Positions 29,004 to 38,976 are shown, counted from the first letter of the stretch. The stretch is DNA of 64,000 nt from Pseudomonas sp. CFII64 (GCF_000416235.1 NZ_ATLO01000026.1:62001-126000), one strand, 5' to 3'. Notes: generated by a model from the sequence alone, not told the origin. Numbers and translations: made by a program.

Positions 29004-30344
29004 TTATTCCAGGCCCAACTTCTTCAATCGATAGCGCATCGACCGAAACGTCAGATTCAGGCGCTGCGCCGCAGCCGTGCGGTTCCAGCGGGTTTCTTCC
29101 AGGGCCTGGAGGATGATCTTGCGTTCGATGTTTTCCAGATAGTCTTCCAGGTTGTCGATATCGGCGAGGTTGTGTTCGTCCTGTTCAAGCGGGCCGGAGG
29201 TTTGCGCCAGGCGCAAGTCGCCGATGTCGATGCGCTGGTTTTCGCACAGGGTGTAGGCGCGCTCCAGGATATTCTCCAGTTCACGCACGTTGCCCGGAAA
29301 TCGATAGCTTTTCAGCGCTGACAACGCTTGGGGTTCAAGACGTGCAGCCGCTTGCCCCGAACCGTTCGCCAGGCGCTGGAGAACATGTGCCGTCAATTGA
29401 TCAAGGTCTTCGCGACGCTCGCGCAACGGCGGAACAGCCAGTTCGATGACGTTGAGGCGGTAATACAGATCCTGACGGAAACGCCCGGCCGCCACTTCCG
29501 CGCTCAAATCCTTGTGGGTCGCACACAGGATTCGCACATCGACGATCTGTTCCTGCTGATCGCCGATGCTGCGCACAGATTTTTCCTGAATCGAACGCAG
29601 CAGTTTTACCTGCATCGCCAGTGGCAAATCGGCGACTTCGTCGAGAAATAACGTGCCGCCGTTGGCTGCCTGAAACAGCCCCGGCTTGTCCTCGTGGGCA
29701 CCGCTGAAGCTGCCTTTGCGATGGCCGAAGAACTCGCTCTCCATCAGCTCGGTAGGAATGGCTCCGCAGTTGACCGGAATAAATGGCCGTTCAACGCGCG
29801 GCCCCTGCTCATGAATCAGGCGCGCCACCAGTTCCTTGCCGCTGCCGGATTCACCGCTGATGTAGATCGGTGCCTGGCTGCGGGCCAGTTTGTCGATTTG
29901 CTGGCGCAGGGCGCGAATCGGCGGCGAATCACCCAGCAGGCGGCGGTCTATGCTGCGTTCGCTCTGACTCGGCGCTTGCAGCCGCAGGGCGCTGCTCACC
30001 AATTCACGAAGACGGCCCAGGTCCACGGGTTTGGTCAAAAAGTCGAACGCCCCGGCCTTGAGGGCGTGAATCGCGGTGTCGAGGTTGCCGTGGGCGGTGA
30101 TCATCGCCACAGGCACTTGTGAATGACGCTGCTGGATGTGCTGGACCAGTTCCAGGCCGTTGCCGTCCGGCAGGCGCATGTCGGTCAGGCACAAATCGAA
30201 GGCTTCGCGGGCCAGCCAGTCGTGGGCTTCCTTGACGTTGCGGGCGCTGCGGGTATCGAGCTTCATCCGGCCAAGGGTGATTTCCAGGAGTTCGCGAATG
30301 TCTGGTTCATCATCGACGATCAGAATTTTTTGTCGCTGGATCAT
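29004..30344 (-). CDS. pilR: Sigma-54 response regulator PilR
   Basis: A 446-residue NtrC-type activator of pilA. The ATG at 30344 lies 2 bases after the pilS stop. Receiver domain residues 1-120 with phospho-acceptor Asp55 (CLTDMRLPD). AAA+ domain with GESGSGKE, the sigma-54 contact loop GSFSGAHED (a variant of GAFTGA) and GGTLFLDEVADLP. Fis-type helix-turn-helix at the C-terminus (RTAAAQRLNLTFRSMRYRLK). It acts with PilS, and a fitting sigma-54 promoter stands before pilA at 49895. Confidence 0.95.
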   Translation of the reverse strand: MIQRQKILIVDDEPDIRELLEITLGRMKLDTRSARNVKEAHDWLAREAFDLCLTDMRLPDGNGLELVQHIQQRHSQVPVAMITAHGNLDTAIHALKAGAFDFLTKPVDLGRLRELVSSALRLQAPSQSERSIDRRLLGDSPPIRALRQQIDKLARSQAPIYISGESGSGKELVARLIHEQGPRVERPFIPVNCGAIPTELMESEFFGHRKGSFSGAHEDKPGLFQAANGGTLFLDEVADLPLAMQVKLLRSIQEKSVRSIGDQQEQIVDVRILCATHKDLSAEVAAGRFRQDLYYRLNVIELAVPPLRERREDLDQLTAHVLQRLANGSGQAAARLEPQALSALKSYRFPGNVRELENILERAYTLCENQRIDIGDLRLAQTSGPLEQDEHNLADIDNLEDYLENIERKIILQALEETRWNRTAAAQRLNLTFRSMRYRLKKLGLE

Positions 30345-30346
30345 GG

Positions 30347-31939
30347 TCAACTCAACTTCAACGGGTGAGCGAAGGTGATGCGCAGACAACTGCCGCCACC
30401 TTCCCGAAATGTGTAGTCCAGCTGTGCCTGATTGCTCTCGCAAAGTTCTCTGGAAAGATAAAGGCCCAGGCCGGTGCCTTTGCTTTCAGTGGTGTAGAAC
30501 GGCTCGAAAAGCTTGCTCAGATGTTCGTCAGCTACGCCGGGGCCGTCGTCGAGGACTTCCAGTACCGGCAATTCGCTGCGCGGGTCCTGAAACAGCCGAA
30601 GCCAGACCTGCGCGTGTGCATGCTGCTTACCACTGTAGCGCAAACCGTTTTGCAGCAGATTGCTCAATACCTGAGTGAGCTGCTCCGGGTCCATGCGGGT
30701 GGCCAGCGGTGCGGCTTCAATGTCCAGATGAATGGTCTGGTTGGGCACTTCGCTGCTGCACGCCTCGGCGACGAACTGTTCAAGCCAGGCCTTGAGATCC
30801 AGCATTTGCGGTTCAGCCTGGCGACGTCGCGACAGCTGCAGTACGTTTTCAATCACCCGGTTCATGCGTAGCGACTGGTCCTGAATGATCTGATTCAGGC
30901 GGCGGTCGCCACCTTCCAGCGCATCGGACTCATGCAACAGTTGCGCTGCGTGGCTGATGGCGCCCAGCGGATTACGGATTTCGTGGGCAATGCCGGCGGT
31001 CAGGCGACCCAGTGCGGCCAGTTTCAGTTGTTGCGCCTGTTGGGAAATCTGCGAAAGGTCTTCGAGAAAAATCAGGGTCTGGCGCTGCTCGCCGCGATTG
31101 AGCGCGACAAATGTAGGTCGCAGGATTGGCCCGATGGCGGAAGTGGAGACGCTCTGCGGTGCCAGAACCGGATTGATCAGCCATTGGCGAAGGCGCGTGA
31201 CCAGTTGCGGCGAGTAACTGTCGATGGTCTCGCCCATGAGGTTTTCGTGGCCCAGCAGGATCAGCGCGCTCTGGTTGGCTAGTACTACCTGGCGCCGGGC
31301 GTCCAGCACCAGAATCCCGGTGCGCATGCGCTGTAGAATCAGCGCGTTGAGTTCTTCCAGATTGTGGACGTCGGTTGCCCGCTGTTCGGCCAGCACTTCG
31401 CTGATGTGCAGTCGGCGGGTCAGCGCTTGCACCAAAAGCGCCGCAGCAAAGCACAGCGCCCCCAGCGAGCCGGCCTGCACGTAATGGCTGGCGGCAGAGG
31501 GGCTGCTGAAACTGATGTAGAACGTCAGGTAAATAATGCCGATGGCCGAAACCGCTGCGATCACTATGCCGGTGCGTCCGCGCAACAGGACGTTGCTGAT
31601 CGCCACCGATGCAATCAACAGGTTGCCGATGCCGCTGGGCGGGCCGCCTGCGGCATAGAACAATCCGGAAAGCATGATGGCGTCGGCCATGGCCAGGGCG
31701 AAAAGCTGCGCCTTGTGGCCCGGCCGATCCAGCAGCACCACGACCAGGATGTTGAACACCAGATACAGCCAGCAACCGGTCCGAAACAGGTTCGGATTGA
31801 CGAACTCCAGCAGCTCGGTGTCCATGCCGCTGGAGATCAACAGGACCAGCATGATGCCAATGGTCAGTCGATACAGGTGGTACAGCCGCAGAATCCGCTG
31901 GGCTTGTGGACTGCCGAGGGAAAGGGCCTCAGCGATCAC
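30347..31939 (-). CDS. pilS: Sensor histidine kinase PilS
   Basis: A 530-residue inner-membrane kinase. Six hydrophobic segments occupy residues about 20-190 and are thought to sense pilin in the membrane. A PAS-like domain follows (VLDARRQVVLANQSALILLG). The HisKA motif is AHEIRNPLGAISHAAQLL, and the ATPase domain has NGLRYS, DDGPGV and GTGLGLYLSRELC. The gene overlaps the end of the upstream small gene by 11 bases, so the three genes are probably one transcript. Confidence 0.94.
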   Translation of the reverse strand: MIAEALSLGSPQAQRILRLYHLYRLTIGIMLVLLISSGMDTELLEFVNPNLFRTGCWLYLVFNILVVVLLDRPGHKAQLFALAMADAIMLSGLFYAAGGPPSGIGNLLIASVAISNVLLRGRTGIVIAAVSAIGIIYLTFYISFSSPSAASHYVQAGSLGALCFAAALLVQALTRRLHISEVLAEQRATDVHNLEELNALILQRMRTGILVLDARRQVVLANQSALILLGHENLMGETIDSYSPQLVTRLRQWLINPVLAPQSVSTSAIGPILRPTFVALNRGEQRQTLIFLEDLSQISQQAQQLKLAALGRLTAGIAHEIRNPLGAISHAAQLLHESDALEGGDRRLNQIIQDQSLRMNRVIENVLQLSRRRQAEPQMLDLKAWLEQFVAEACSSEVPNQTIHLDIEAAPLATRMDPEQLTQVLSNLLQNGLRYSGKQHAHAQVWLRLFQDPRSELPVLEVLDDGPGVADEHLSKLFEPFYTTESKGTGLGLYLSRELCESNQAQLDYTFREGGGSCLRITFAHPLKLS

Positions 31940-32168
31940 GGGCGGCGGGGCCTTCTAGCCGATGCGCCTCGCTGCAATACCATTGCTGATCCTGGCTCAA
32001 GGCGCGGTCGCGAAGCAGATGAACACCGCATTGCGCACAACGAACCATGGGTGCGGCGGCAACTTCGGGCGCTTGTGCCCTGGTTTTTTTGGCGGGAGGG
32101 TTAAGCAGACGCTTGATGAACCATACGATTGCCGCGATCAGCGCAACCCACATAATTAAGCGAATCAT
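31929..32168 (-). CDS. PP0621-like membrane-anchored zinc-ribbon protein
   Basis: A 79-residue protein with one N-terminal membrane segment (LIMWVALIAAIVWFIKRLL, about residues 4-22), a flexible Pro/Ala linker and a small cytoplasmic metal-binding module MVRCAQCGVHLLRD...WYCSEAHRLEG. The pattern CxxC-x(n)-C-x3-H suggests one zinc. I believe this matches the family named after P. putida PP_0621. It is encoded directly upstream of pilS and overlaps it, which hints at a link with pilus regulation, but no function is known. Confidence 0.8.
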   Translation of the reverse strand: MIRLIMWVALIAAIVWFIKRLLNPPAKKTRAQAPEVAAAPMVRCAQCGVHLLRDRALSQDQQWYCSEAHRLEGPAARDR

Positions 32169-32281
32169 GACTACCAGCTTGGTGATTGAGATTTCGCAGT
32201 GTAGCGAAGGAACGTCTGTTGCGCTCCTTGTATGTCAGTGGCGATCAGCCGCCGTACCCTTGTGCAATAAACACCGGCCCC

Positions 32282-32523
32282 GTTGGAGGCTTGCCCGCGA
32301 ACCGCGCACCTCGGTGGGCAAGATCCACCGCGTTATCGTTCTTCCCGGACAAGTCCGGTCCTACCGGGCAGATACAACCGGTAGGGGGGGACTTGTCCCC
32401 GAAAAGCGCGCCCACCCACCCCTTCAAGTCTAAACATACAAGCGAGGCTTGCCCGCGAATCAGGCGCCGCGGTGAGCCAGACCCACCGAATTATCGTTCT
32501 TCGCGGGCAAGCCTCGCTCCAAC
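32282..32523. repeat. Cluster of REP-like repeats filling the 32169-32571 gap
   Basis: This gap of about 400 bases contains no gene. A partial family B arm (GTTGGAGGCTTGCCCGCGAA) runs into CTTCCCGGACAAGTCCGGTC, then GGGGGGACTTGTCCCCGAAA, then a complete family B element (GCGAGGCTTGCCCGCGAATC to TTCGCGGGCAAGCCTCGCTC). At least three repeat types are nested or joined here. Confidence 0.8.
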
Positions 32524-32528
32524 AAGCC

Positions 32529-32559
32529 AAAAAAAAGAGACCCGAAGGTCTCTTTTTTG
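32529..32559 (-). terminator. Rho-independent terminator of bamD
   Basis: Stem AAAAAAGAGACC / GGTCTCTTTTTT with a CGAA tetraloop, 13 bases after the bamD stop. A and T tracts on both sides allow use in both directions. Confidence 0.92.
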
Positions 32560-32571
32560 TACGCAAATGAA

Positions 32572-33588
32572 TCAGTCAAAGACGCCCAGCGTCATGTAGC
32601 TGAACCATGAACGGTTGTTGTTATTGCCTTCCGCTTCGTGTTCCTGCTCGTCGATTTCGTCCTGGTTTTCAGGCAGAAGCTCGCGAGGGATGGCTTCCTT
32701 GGCATCTTCGTACTGCTTGATCACGTCCTGGTTGGCACGCGTCTGACCTGGTGGCAGCGGCGGGCTGCTCTCGATCAGGCCCAGCGTTGCCTTGGACAGC
32801 CACGAACGGTTGTCGGCTTCGGCTTCGCGCGGCACAAACTGACCGTCCACCAGTTGCGGGTGGTTCGGGTAATTGGTCTTGAGCACTTCAAGGCTGGTCG
32901 CCGCCAGGTCGTCCAGGTGCAGACGCTGATAGGATTCGACCATGACCGCAAGGCCGTCGCCCACCGATGGGGTTTCCTGGAAGTTTTCGACCACGTAACG
33001 GCCGCGATTCGCTGAAGCTACGTAGGCCTGACGCGTCAGGTAGTAGTCGGCTACGTGGATTTCGTAGGAGGCCAGCAGGTTGCGCAGATAAATCATGCGC
33101 TGCTTGGCATCCGGCGAATAACGGCTGTTCGGGAAGCGACTGGTCAGCTGGGCGAACTCGTTGAACGAGTCGCGCGCCGCGCCCGGGTCACGTTTGGTCT
33201 GGTCCAGCGGCAGGAAGCGCGCCAGCAGGCCGACGTCCTGGTCGAAAGAAGTCAGGCCTTTCATGTAATAGGCGTAGTCGACGTTCGGATGCTGCGGATG
33301 CAGGCGAATGAAACGCTCGGCAGCCGATTTCGCAGCCTCCGGTTCACCACTCTTGTAGTTCGAGTAGATGAGTTCGAGCTGCGCCTGGTCGGCGTAGCGA
33401 CCGAACGGATAGCGCGATTCCAGTGCCTTGAGCTTGTCAGTGGCAGTGCTATAGCTGTTATTACCCAGATCGGCCTGCGCCTGCTGGTACAGCTCGACTT
33501 CACTCAGATTTTCGTCGATCACTTCCTTCGACGAACAGGCAGCGGTGAGTGCGAGGATGGCTATCAGCAGCAGGTGTTTCACTTGCAT
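32572..33588 (-). CDS. bamD: Outer-membrane assembly lipoprotein BamD (ComL)
   Basis: A 338-residue lipoprotein of the BAM complex, which inserts beta-barrel proteins in the outer membrane. The start ATG 33588 gives a signal peptide with lipobox LTAAC and acylated Cys18. Five TPR repeats follow ([37 protein letters not shown]). After residue about 260 there is a Pseudomonas-type extension ending [17 protein letters not shown], so it is longer than E. coli BamD (245). Divergent from rluD. Confidence 0.95.
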   Translation of the reverse strand: MQVKHLLLIAILALTAACSSKEVIDENLSEVELYQQAQADLGNNSYSTATDKLKALESRYPFGRYADQAQLELIYSNYKSGEPEAAKSAAERFIRLHPQHPNVDYAYYMKGLTSFDQDVGLLARFLPLDQTKRDPGAARDSFNEFAQLTSRFPNSRYSPDAKQRMIYLRNLLASYEIHVADYYLTRQAYVASANRGRYVVENFQETPSVGDGLAVMVESYQRLHLDDLAATSLEVLKTNYPNHPQLVDGQFVPREAEADNRSWLSKATLGLIESSPPLPPGQTRANQDVIKQYEDAKEAIPRELLPENQDEIDEQEHEAEGNNNNRSWFSYMTLGVFD

Positions 33589-33736
33589 GGCGGCTTGCGT
33601 CCCTATAACGGTCGCTGTCTTGGGCGTGACCGTCCTGTTATGATGGGCGCCCCGCGGAACCCCCGGGGCAAAAGACGCCGTATTTAACCACAAGCGCGCT
33701 GCCGAAACCAAAGGCTAGCCGCCACCTAGTCTGGCC

Positions 33737-34699
33737 ATGTCCGAAAATATAGAACTTCGCGCAGAGGTGCCGTCCGATTTGGGCGGTCAACGCCTCGATC
33801 AAGTCGCCGCACAATTATTCGCTGAGCACTCGCGCTCGCGCCTCTCCGCCTGGATCAAAGACGGTCGCCTGACAGTGGACGGGGACGTTTTGCGTCCGCG
33901 TGACATCGTCCATGGTGGCGCTGTTTTGCAGCTCATTGCCGAACAGGAAGCCCAAGGTGAATGGGTTGCGCAGGATATTGCGCTCGATATCGTCTACGAG
34001 GACGATCAAATCCTGGTGATCAACAAGCCTTCCGGTCTCGTTGTTCATCCTGCCGCCGGTCATGCCGATGGCACACTGCTGAATGCTTTGCTGCATCACA
34101 TTCCCGACATCATCAACGTCCCGCGTGCGGGTATCGTGCATCGTCTGGACAAAGACACCACTGGTCTGATGGTGGTCGCCAAGACCATTCAGGCCCAGAC
34201 CCAGCTTGTGACGCAACTGCAAAACCGCACAGTCAGTCGTGTTTACGAGTGCATCGTGATCGGTGTGGTCACGGCCGGCGGCAAGATCGACGCGCCGATT
34301 GGCCGTCACGGTCAGCAGCGTCAGCGCATGGCAGTCATGGAAGGCGGCAAGCAAGCCGTCAGTCATTACCGCGTGCTCGAACGTTTCCGCTCCCACACGC
34401 ATGTGCGGGTCAAGCTGGAAACCGGTCGTACTCACCAGATCCGCGTACACATGGCGCACGTCAACTATCCATTGGTCGGCGATCCTGCCTACGGCGGTCG
34501 TTTCCGTATCCCGCCAGCGGCGAGCGTGACCATGGTCGAGTCGCTGAAAAGCTTCCCGCGCCAGGCCTTGCACGCACGTTTCCTGGAACTGGATCATCCG
34601 ACCACCGGTAAGCGCATGAGCTGGGAATCGCCGCTGCCTGACGATTTTGTCTGGCTGCTGTCGCTGCTCAAGCAAGACCGCGAGGCGTTCATCGGGTGA
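33737..34699 (+). CDS. rluD: 23S rRNA pseudouridine synthase RluD
   Basis: A 320-residue enzyme that makes pseudouridines 1911, 1915 and 1917 in helix 69 of 23S rRNA. N-terminal S4 RNA-binding domain (residues about 15-75), then the catalytic motif HRLDKDTTG at 135-143 with Asp138 as nucleophile. KLETGRTHQIRVHMAHVNYP is the conserved C-terminal motif. The ribosome site before ATG 33737 is poor. The stop overlaps the GTG start of pgeF. Confidence 0.95.
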   Translation: MSENIELRAEVPSDLGGQRLDQVAAQLFAEHSRSRLSAWIKDGRLTVDGDVLRPRDIVHGGAVLQLIAEQEAQGEWVAQDIALDIVYEDDQILVINKPSGLVVHPAAGHADGTLLNALLHHIPDIINVPRAGIVHRLDKDTTGLMVVAKTIQAQTQLVTQLQNRTVSRVYECIVIGVVTAGGKIDAPIGRHGQQRQRMAVMEGGKQAVSHYRVLERFRSHTHVRVKLETGRTHQIRVHMAHVNYPLVGDPAYGGRFRIPPAASVTMVESLKSFPRQALHARFLELDHPTTGKRMSWESPLPDDFVWLLSLLKQDREAFIG

Positions 34700-35424
34700 G
34701 TGACTGGTTGATTCCCGACTGGCCCGCGCCTGCGGGAATCAACGCCTGTGTCACGACCCGCGAGGGCGGCGTCAGTCTGGCGCCATTCGACAGCCTGAAC
34801 CTGGGCGATCATGTTGATGACGACCCACAAGCCGTGGCCCGTAATCGCCTGCATCTGACCTCGACCCTGAATATCCGGCCTGCCTGGTTGAAACAGGTCC
34901 ACGGCGTTGTCGTGGCAGAGGCGGATCCATCACGTGTGATGGAAGCCGACGCCAGCTGGACGGCAACTCCCGGCATCGCGTGCACGATCATGACCGCCGA
35001 CTGTCTGCCTGCCTTGTTTTGTACCCTGGACGGCAAGCGCGTCGCTGCGGCTCATGCCGGATGGCGTGGATTGGCAGCCGGGGTTCTTGAAGCAACCGCT
35101 GACAGTCTGGATGTGCCGCCCGAGCAAATCATGGTCTGGCTCGGTCCGGCTATCGGTCAGCCATCGTTCGAAGTCGGTGCGGAAGTCCGCGAAGCTTTTA
35201 TAAGCACTCACCCGCAAACCGCTGAAGCGTTTATCCCCAGCGTAAATCCCGGGCGCTTCATGGCCGACATTTACGCCCTGGCGCGTTTACGCTTTGCAGC
35301 CCACGGAATTACTGCTGTTTATGGCGGCGGTTTCGACACCTTTACCGATGCACGTTTCTATTCCTACCGCCGCAACGCCCGAATCGGCCGTTTCGCGTCT
35401 TTGATCTGGATTGATCTAGGCTGA
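34696..35424 (+). CDS. pgeF: Peptidoglycan editing factor / purine nucleosidase PgeF (YfiH)
   Basis: A 242-residue member of the laccase-domain family (DUF152). Members have been reported as purine nucleoside phosphorylases and as factors that keep L-Ser out of peptidoglycan. Zinc ligands are seen in KQVHGVVV, TADCLPALF (Cys) and AHAGWRGLAAGVL (His). The start is GTG 34696, overlapping the rluD stop by 4 bases, so translation is coupled. Same rluD-pgeF-clpB order as in P. aeruginosa. Confidence 0.92.
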   Translation: MSDWLIPDWPAPAGINACVTTREGGVSLAPFDSLNLGDHVDDDPQAVARNRLHLTSTLNIRPAWLKQVHGVVVAEADPSRVMEADASWTATPGIACTIMTADCLPALFCTLDGKRVAAAHAGWRGLAAGVLEATADSLDVPPEQIMVWLGPAIGQPSFEVGAEVREAFISTHPQTAEAFIPSVNPGRFMADIYALARLRFAAHGITAVYGGGFDTFTDARFYSYRRNARIGRFASLIWIDLG

Positions 35425-35443
35425 TCTTTTGCGAATGTAACCC

Positions 35444-35536
35444 TGTAGGACCAGCTTTAGCCGGAAGGATGTCGGTAAAGGCGCTACATTGTTTCGTCAC
35501 AAATCCAGCCCTCCCGGCTAAAGCCGGTCCAGCGGG
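35444..35536. repeat. REP-like inverted repeat, family A
   Basis: Arms TGTAGGACCAGCTTTAGCCG and CTCCCGGCTAAAGCCGGTCC around a 40-base spacer, between pgeF and the clpB promoter. Confidence 0.8.
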
Positions 35537-35569
35537 GAGGTAATACTGACCTGCATCAATCGAACTACG

Positions 35570-35597
35570 CTTGAATCTCGCACAATCGCCCGCATCT
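35570..35597 (+). promoter_or_regulatory. Sigma-32 heat-shock promoter of clpB
   Basis: CTTGAA (35570-35575), 13 bases, then CCCGCATCT (35589-35597). This is a close match to the RpoH consensus CTTGAA/CCCCATnT, about 75 bases before the clpB start. Confidence 0.75.
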
Positions 35598-35670
35598 ATT
35601 TGGCATCCAGCAGGTTTTCGTCATAGGTGTGTGTTCATTGCTCCGGCCTGCTTATATAGGAAGGTGACAA

Positions 35671-38235
35671 ATGCGTATCGATAGATTGACCAGCAAATTA
35701 CAGTTAGCGTTATCTGATTCCCAATCACTGGCGGTCGGCCTCGACCATCCGGCCATTGAGCCTGCACATTTGATGCAGGCGTTGCTTGAGCAGCAAGGCG
35801 GCACCATCAAGCCGCTGCTGATGCAGGTCGGCTTTGACGTCAACAGCCTGCGCAAGGAATTGAGCAAAGAGCTCGACCAACTGCCAAAAATCCAGAATCC
35901 CACCGGTGACGTCAACATGTCCCAGGATCTGGCGCGCCTGCTGAATCAGGCTGATCGCCTGGCCCAGCAAAAAAGCGATCAGTTCATCTCCAGCGAACTG
36001 GTGCTGCTCGCCGCCATGGACGAGAACAGCAAGCTCGGCAAATTGCTGCTCGGCCAGGGTGTCAGCAAGAAAGCCCTGGAAAACGCCATCACCAATTTGC
36101 GTGGCGGCGCGGCAGTCAACGACGCCAACGTCGAAGAGTCGCGTCAGGCGCTGGATAAATACACCGTCGACCTGACCAAGCGCGCCGAAGAAGGCAAGCT
36201 TGATCCGGTGATCGGCCGCGACGATGAAATTCGTCGGACCATTCAGGTGCTGCAACGCCGGACCAAGAACAACCCGGTGTTGATCGGTGAGCCTGGCGTG
36301 GGTAAAACTGCCATTGCCGAAGGTCTGGCGCAACGCATCATTAATGGTGAAGTGCCGGACGGCCTCAAGGGCAAACGTCTGCTGTCGCTGGACATGGGTT
36401 CGCTGATCGCGGGCGCCAAGTTCCGGGGTGAGTTCGAAGAGCGTCTGAAGTCGCTGCTCAACGAGCTGTCCAAGCAGGAAGGGCAGATCATTCTGTTCAT
36501 CGACGAACTGCATACCATGGTCGGCGCCGGTAAAGGCGAAGGCTCGATGGATGCGGGCAACATGCTCAAGCCAGCCCTGGCCCGTGGGGAGTTGCATTGC
36601 GTCGGCGCGACCACGCTCAACGAATACCGCCAATATATAGAGAAGGATGCGGCCCTCGAACGACGCTTCCAGAAAGTGCTGGTGGAAGAGCCGAGCGAAG
36701 AAGACACCATCGCGATTCTGCGTGGCCTGAAAGAACGCTACGAGGTTCACCATAAAGTCGCCATTACTGACGGCGCGATCATCGCAGCGGCCAAGCTCAG
36801 CCATCGCTATATCACCGACCGCCAGTTGCCGGACAAGGCCATCGACCTGATCGATGAAGCGGCCAGCCGTATTCGTATGGAAATCGACTCCAAGCCCGAA
36901 GTGCTCGATCGCCTTGAACGTCGCCTGATTCAGCTCAAGGTCGAATCCCAGGCACTCAAGAAAGAAGACGACGAAGCGGCGATCAAGCGCCTGGAAAAAC
37001 TTCAGGAAGAGATTGTCCGCCTGGAGCGCGAGTACGCCGATCTCGAAGAGATCTGGACGTCGGAAAAAGCCGAAGTCACCGGTTCGGCGCAGATCCAGCA
37101 GAAAATCGAGCAATCGCGTCAGGAGCTGGAAGCGGCACGTCGGCGCGGCGACCTGAACCGCATGGCTGAATTGCAGTACGGCATCATTCCGGACCTGGAA
37201 CGCAGCCTGCAAATGGTTGATCAGCACGGCAAGCCAGAGAACCAGTTGCTGCGCAGCAAGGTCACTGAAGAAGAAATCGCTGAAGTTGTGTCCAAGTGGA
37301 CCGGCATTCCGGTATCGAAGATGCTCGAAGGCGAGCGCGACAAGCTATTGAAGATGGAAAGCCTGTTGCACCAGCGCGTGATCGGCCAGGACGAAGCGGT
37401 CGTCGCCGTCTCCAATGCCGTGCGCCGTTCCCGCGCCGGTTTGTCCGACCCGAATCGCCCAAGCGGCTCGTTCATGTTCCTCGGCCCGACCGGCGTGGGT
37501 AAAACCGAGCTGTGCAAAGCGTTGGCGGAATTCCTCTTCGACACTGAAGAGGCGATGATTCGCATCGACATGTCCGAATTCATGGAGAAACATTCTGTGG
37601 CGCGGCTGATCGGTGCGCCGCCAGGCTATGTCGGTTATGAAGAAGGCGGTTATCTGACCGAGGCGGTGCGTCGCAAGCCTTATTCGGTGATCCTGCTGGA
37701 CGAAGTCGAGAAGGCGCATCCGGATGTGTTCAACATCCTGCTGCAAGTGCTCGAAGACGGACGCCTCACCGACAGCCACGGCCGCACGGTGGATTTCCGC
37801 AATACGGTGATCGTCATGACCTCCAACCTGGGCTCTGCGCAAATTCAGGAACTGGTCGGCGATCGTGAAGCACAGCGTGCGGCAGTCATGGATGCGGTAA
37901 GCACCCACTTCCGGCCGGAGTTCGTCAACCGTATCGATGAAGTGGTGATCTTCGAGCCGCTGGCTCGCGACCAGATCGCCGGTATCACCGATATTCAGCT
38001 GAGTCGCTTGCGTGCTCGTCTGACCGAGCGTGAGCTCACGCTTGAGCTGAGCCCTGAGGCGATGGACAAGCTGATCGCGGTCGGCTACGACCCGGTGTAT
38101 GGCGCACGACCGCTCAAGCGCGCGATCCAGCGCTGGATCGAGAACCCGTTGGCGCAGTTGATCCTGTCGGGCGGCTTGATGCCCGGTTCGAGCGTCACCG
38201 GCACCGTGGTCGACGACGAGATCGTGTTTGGTTGA
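35671..38235 (+). CDS. clpB: ClpB disaggregase
   Basis: An 854-residue Hsp100 chaperone that pulls proteins out of aggregates with DnaK. N domain residues 1-145; first AAA+ domain with Walker A GEPGVGKT at 206-213; coiled-coil middle domain about 410-525 ([16 protein letters not shown]); second AAA+ domain with GPTGVGKT at 605-612. Aromatic pore-loop Tyr in [14 protein letters not shown] and GYVGYEEGG segments. AGGAAGG lies before ATG 35671. The sigma-32 promoter upstream fits heat-shock induction. Confidence 0.96.
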   Translation: MRIDRLTSKLQLALSDSQSLAVGLDHPAIEPAHLMQALLEQQGGTIKPLLMQVGFDVNSLRKELSKELDQLPKIQNPTGDVNMSQDLARLLNQADRLAQQKSDQFISSELVLLAAMDENSKLGKLLLGQGVSKKALENAITNLRGGAAVNDANVEESRQALDKYTVDLTKRAEEGKLDPVIGRDDEIRRTIQVLQRRTKNNPVLIGEPGVGKTAIAEGLAQRIINGEVPDGLKGKRLLSLDMGSLIAGAKFRGEFEERLKSLLNELSKQEGQIILFIDELHTMVGAGKGEGSMDAGNMLKPALARGELHCVGATTLNEYRQYIEKDAALERRFQKVLVEEPSEEDTIAILRGLKERYEVHHKVAITDGAIIAAAKLSHRYITDRQLPDKAIDLIDEAASRIRMEIDSKPEVLDRLERRLIQLKVESQALKKEDDEAAIKRLEKLQEEIVRLEREYADLEEIWTSEKAEVTGSAQIQQKIEQSRQELEAARRRGDLNRMAELQYGIIPDLERSLQMVDQHGKPENQLLRSKVTEEEIAEVVSKWTGIPVSKMLEGERDKLLKMESLLHQRVIGQDEAVVAVSNAVRRSRAGLSDPNRPSGSFMFLGPTGVGKTELCKALAEFLFDTEEAMIRIDMSEFMEKHSVARLIGAPPGYVGYEEGGYLTEAVRRKPYSVILLDEVEKAHPDVFNILLQVLEDGRLTDSHGRTVDFRNTVIVMTSNLGSAQIQELVGDREAQRAAVMDAVSTHFRPEFVNRIDEVVIFEPLARDQIAGITDIQLSRLRARLTERELTLELSPEAMDKLIAVGYDPVYGARPLKRAIQRWIENPLAQLILSGGLMPGSSVTGTVVDDEIVFG

Positions 38236-38245
38236 TAAATAGCCA

Positions 38246-38290
38246 GGCCGCTTGCCCGCAAAGATTTATCGCGGGCAAGCGGCGGCCTTT
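38246..38290 (+). terminator. Hairpin terminator after clpB
   Basis: A 13-bp stem CCGCTTGCCCGC / GCGGGCAAGCGG with an 11-base AT-rich loop, followed by GGCCTTTG. Its arms resemble the inner part of family B repeats. Confidence 0.7.
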
Positions 38291-38393
38291 GATTGTTGCA
38301 AGGGTTGATTGGGCGCAATCCCCTGATTTGTCTTGTTCCAATGGCGATCTGAAAAAAAATCGCAAATCATTGTCTTCAAAGCAATTTAGGGGG

Positions 38394-38421
38394 TTGACAC
38401 CTGTTTTTAAAATTGTAGAAT
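38394..38421 (+). promoter_or_regulatory. Strong promoter of the tRNA cluster
   Basis: TTGACA (38394-38399), 16 bases, TAGAAT (38416-38421), followed by the GC-rich AGCGCGCC, a discriminator typical of stringently controlled stable-RNA promoters. The rest of the 38291-38542 gap holds no gene. Confidence 0.85.
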
Positions 38422-38471
38422 AGCGCGCCTCAGAGACGTGAACGCAGCGATGCAAACACAGCGAAGAGGAC

Positions 38472-38500
38472 GAATTAACACGTTAACAGCGCGTTAATTC
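38472..38500 (+). other. Hairpin in the tRNA leader
   Basis: GAATTAAC-A-CG pairs with CG-C-GTTAATTC around TTAACAG. It lies about 45 bases before tRNA-Asn and may guide 5' processing of the precursor. Confidence 0.55.
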
Positions 38501-38542
38501 AAGGTTGTAAAGTTGTAAAAGTTGCATCTGAAATCGATAAGT

Positions 38543-38618
<76 letters not shown>

Positions 38619-38639
38619 GATTTCACTATGTAGCTGTAT

Positions 38640-38716
38640 CGGGGTATAGCGCAGTCCGGTAGCGCGCCTGCTTTGGGAGCAGGATGTCAGGAGTTCGAAT
38701 CCCCTTACCCCGACCA
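38640..38716 (+). tRNA. tRNA-Pro (anticodon TGG), copy 1
   Basis: 77 bases with encoded CCA. Acceptor CGGGGTA / TACCCCG; anticodon loop TTTGGGA gives TGG. Identical to two further copies downstream, but its flanks differ from theirs. Confidence 0.97.
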
Positions 38717-38721
38717 TTTTT

Positions 38722-38797
38722 GGGTCGTTAGCTCAGTTGGTAGAGCAGTTGGCTTTTAACCAATTGGTCGTAGGTTCGAATCCCACACGACCCACCA
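38722..38797 (+). tRNA. tRNA-Lys (anticodon TTT)
   Basis: 76 bases with encoded CCA. Acceptor GGGTCGT / ACGACCC; anticodon loop CTTTTAA gives TTT. Confidence 0.97.
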
Positions 38798-38899
38798 TTT
38801 TTGGCCTCAACAGTAATGTTGGGGCCGAATCTTATAGATCTGATGCCATTAGCATCAAATCGCAGGCGGCTGGTTGAGGCGTCTTTAAAAAGTTTCAAA

Positions 38900-38976
38900 C
38901 GGGGTATAGCGCAGTCCGGTAGCGCGCCTGCTTTGGGAGCAGGATGTCAGGAGTTCGAATCCCCTTACCCCGACCA
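38900..38976 (+). tRNA. tRNA-Pro (anticodon TGG), copy 2
   Basis: Same 77 bases as copy 1. It lies inside the first unit of the 200-bp tandem repeat. Confidence 0.97.

Noticed and set aside
35725..37227. A 500-codon open frame opposite clpB
   Set aside because: Shadow of the clpB coding frame; composition is that of an antisense frame.
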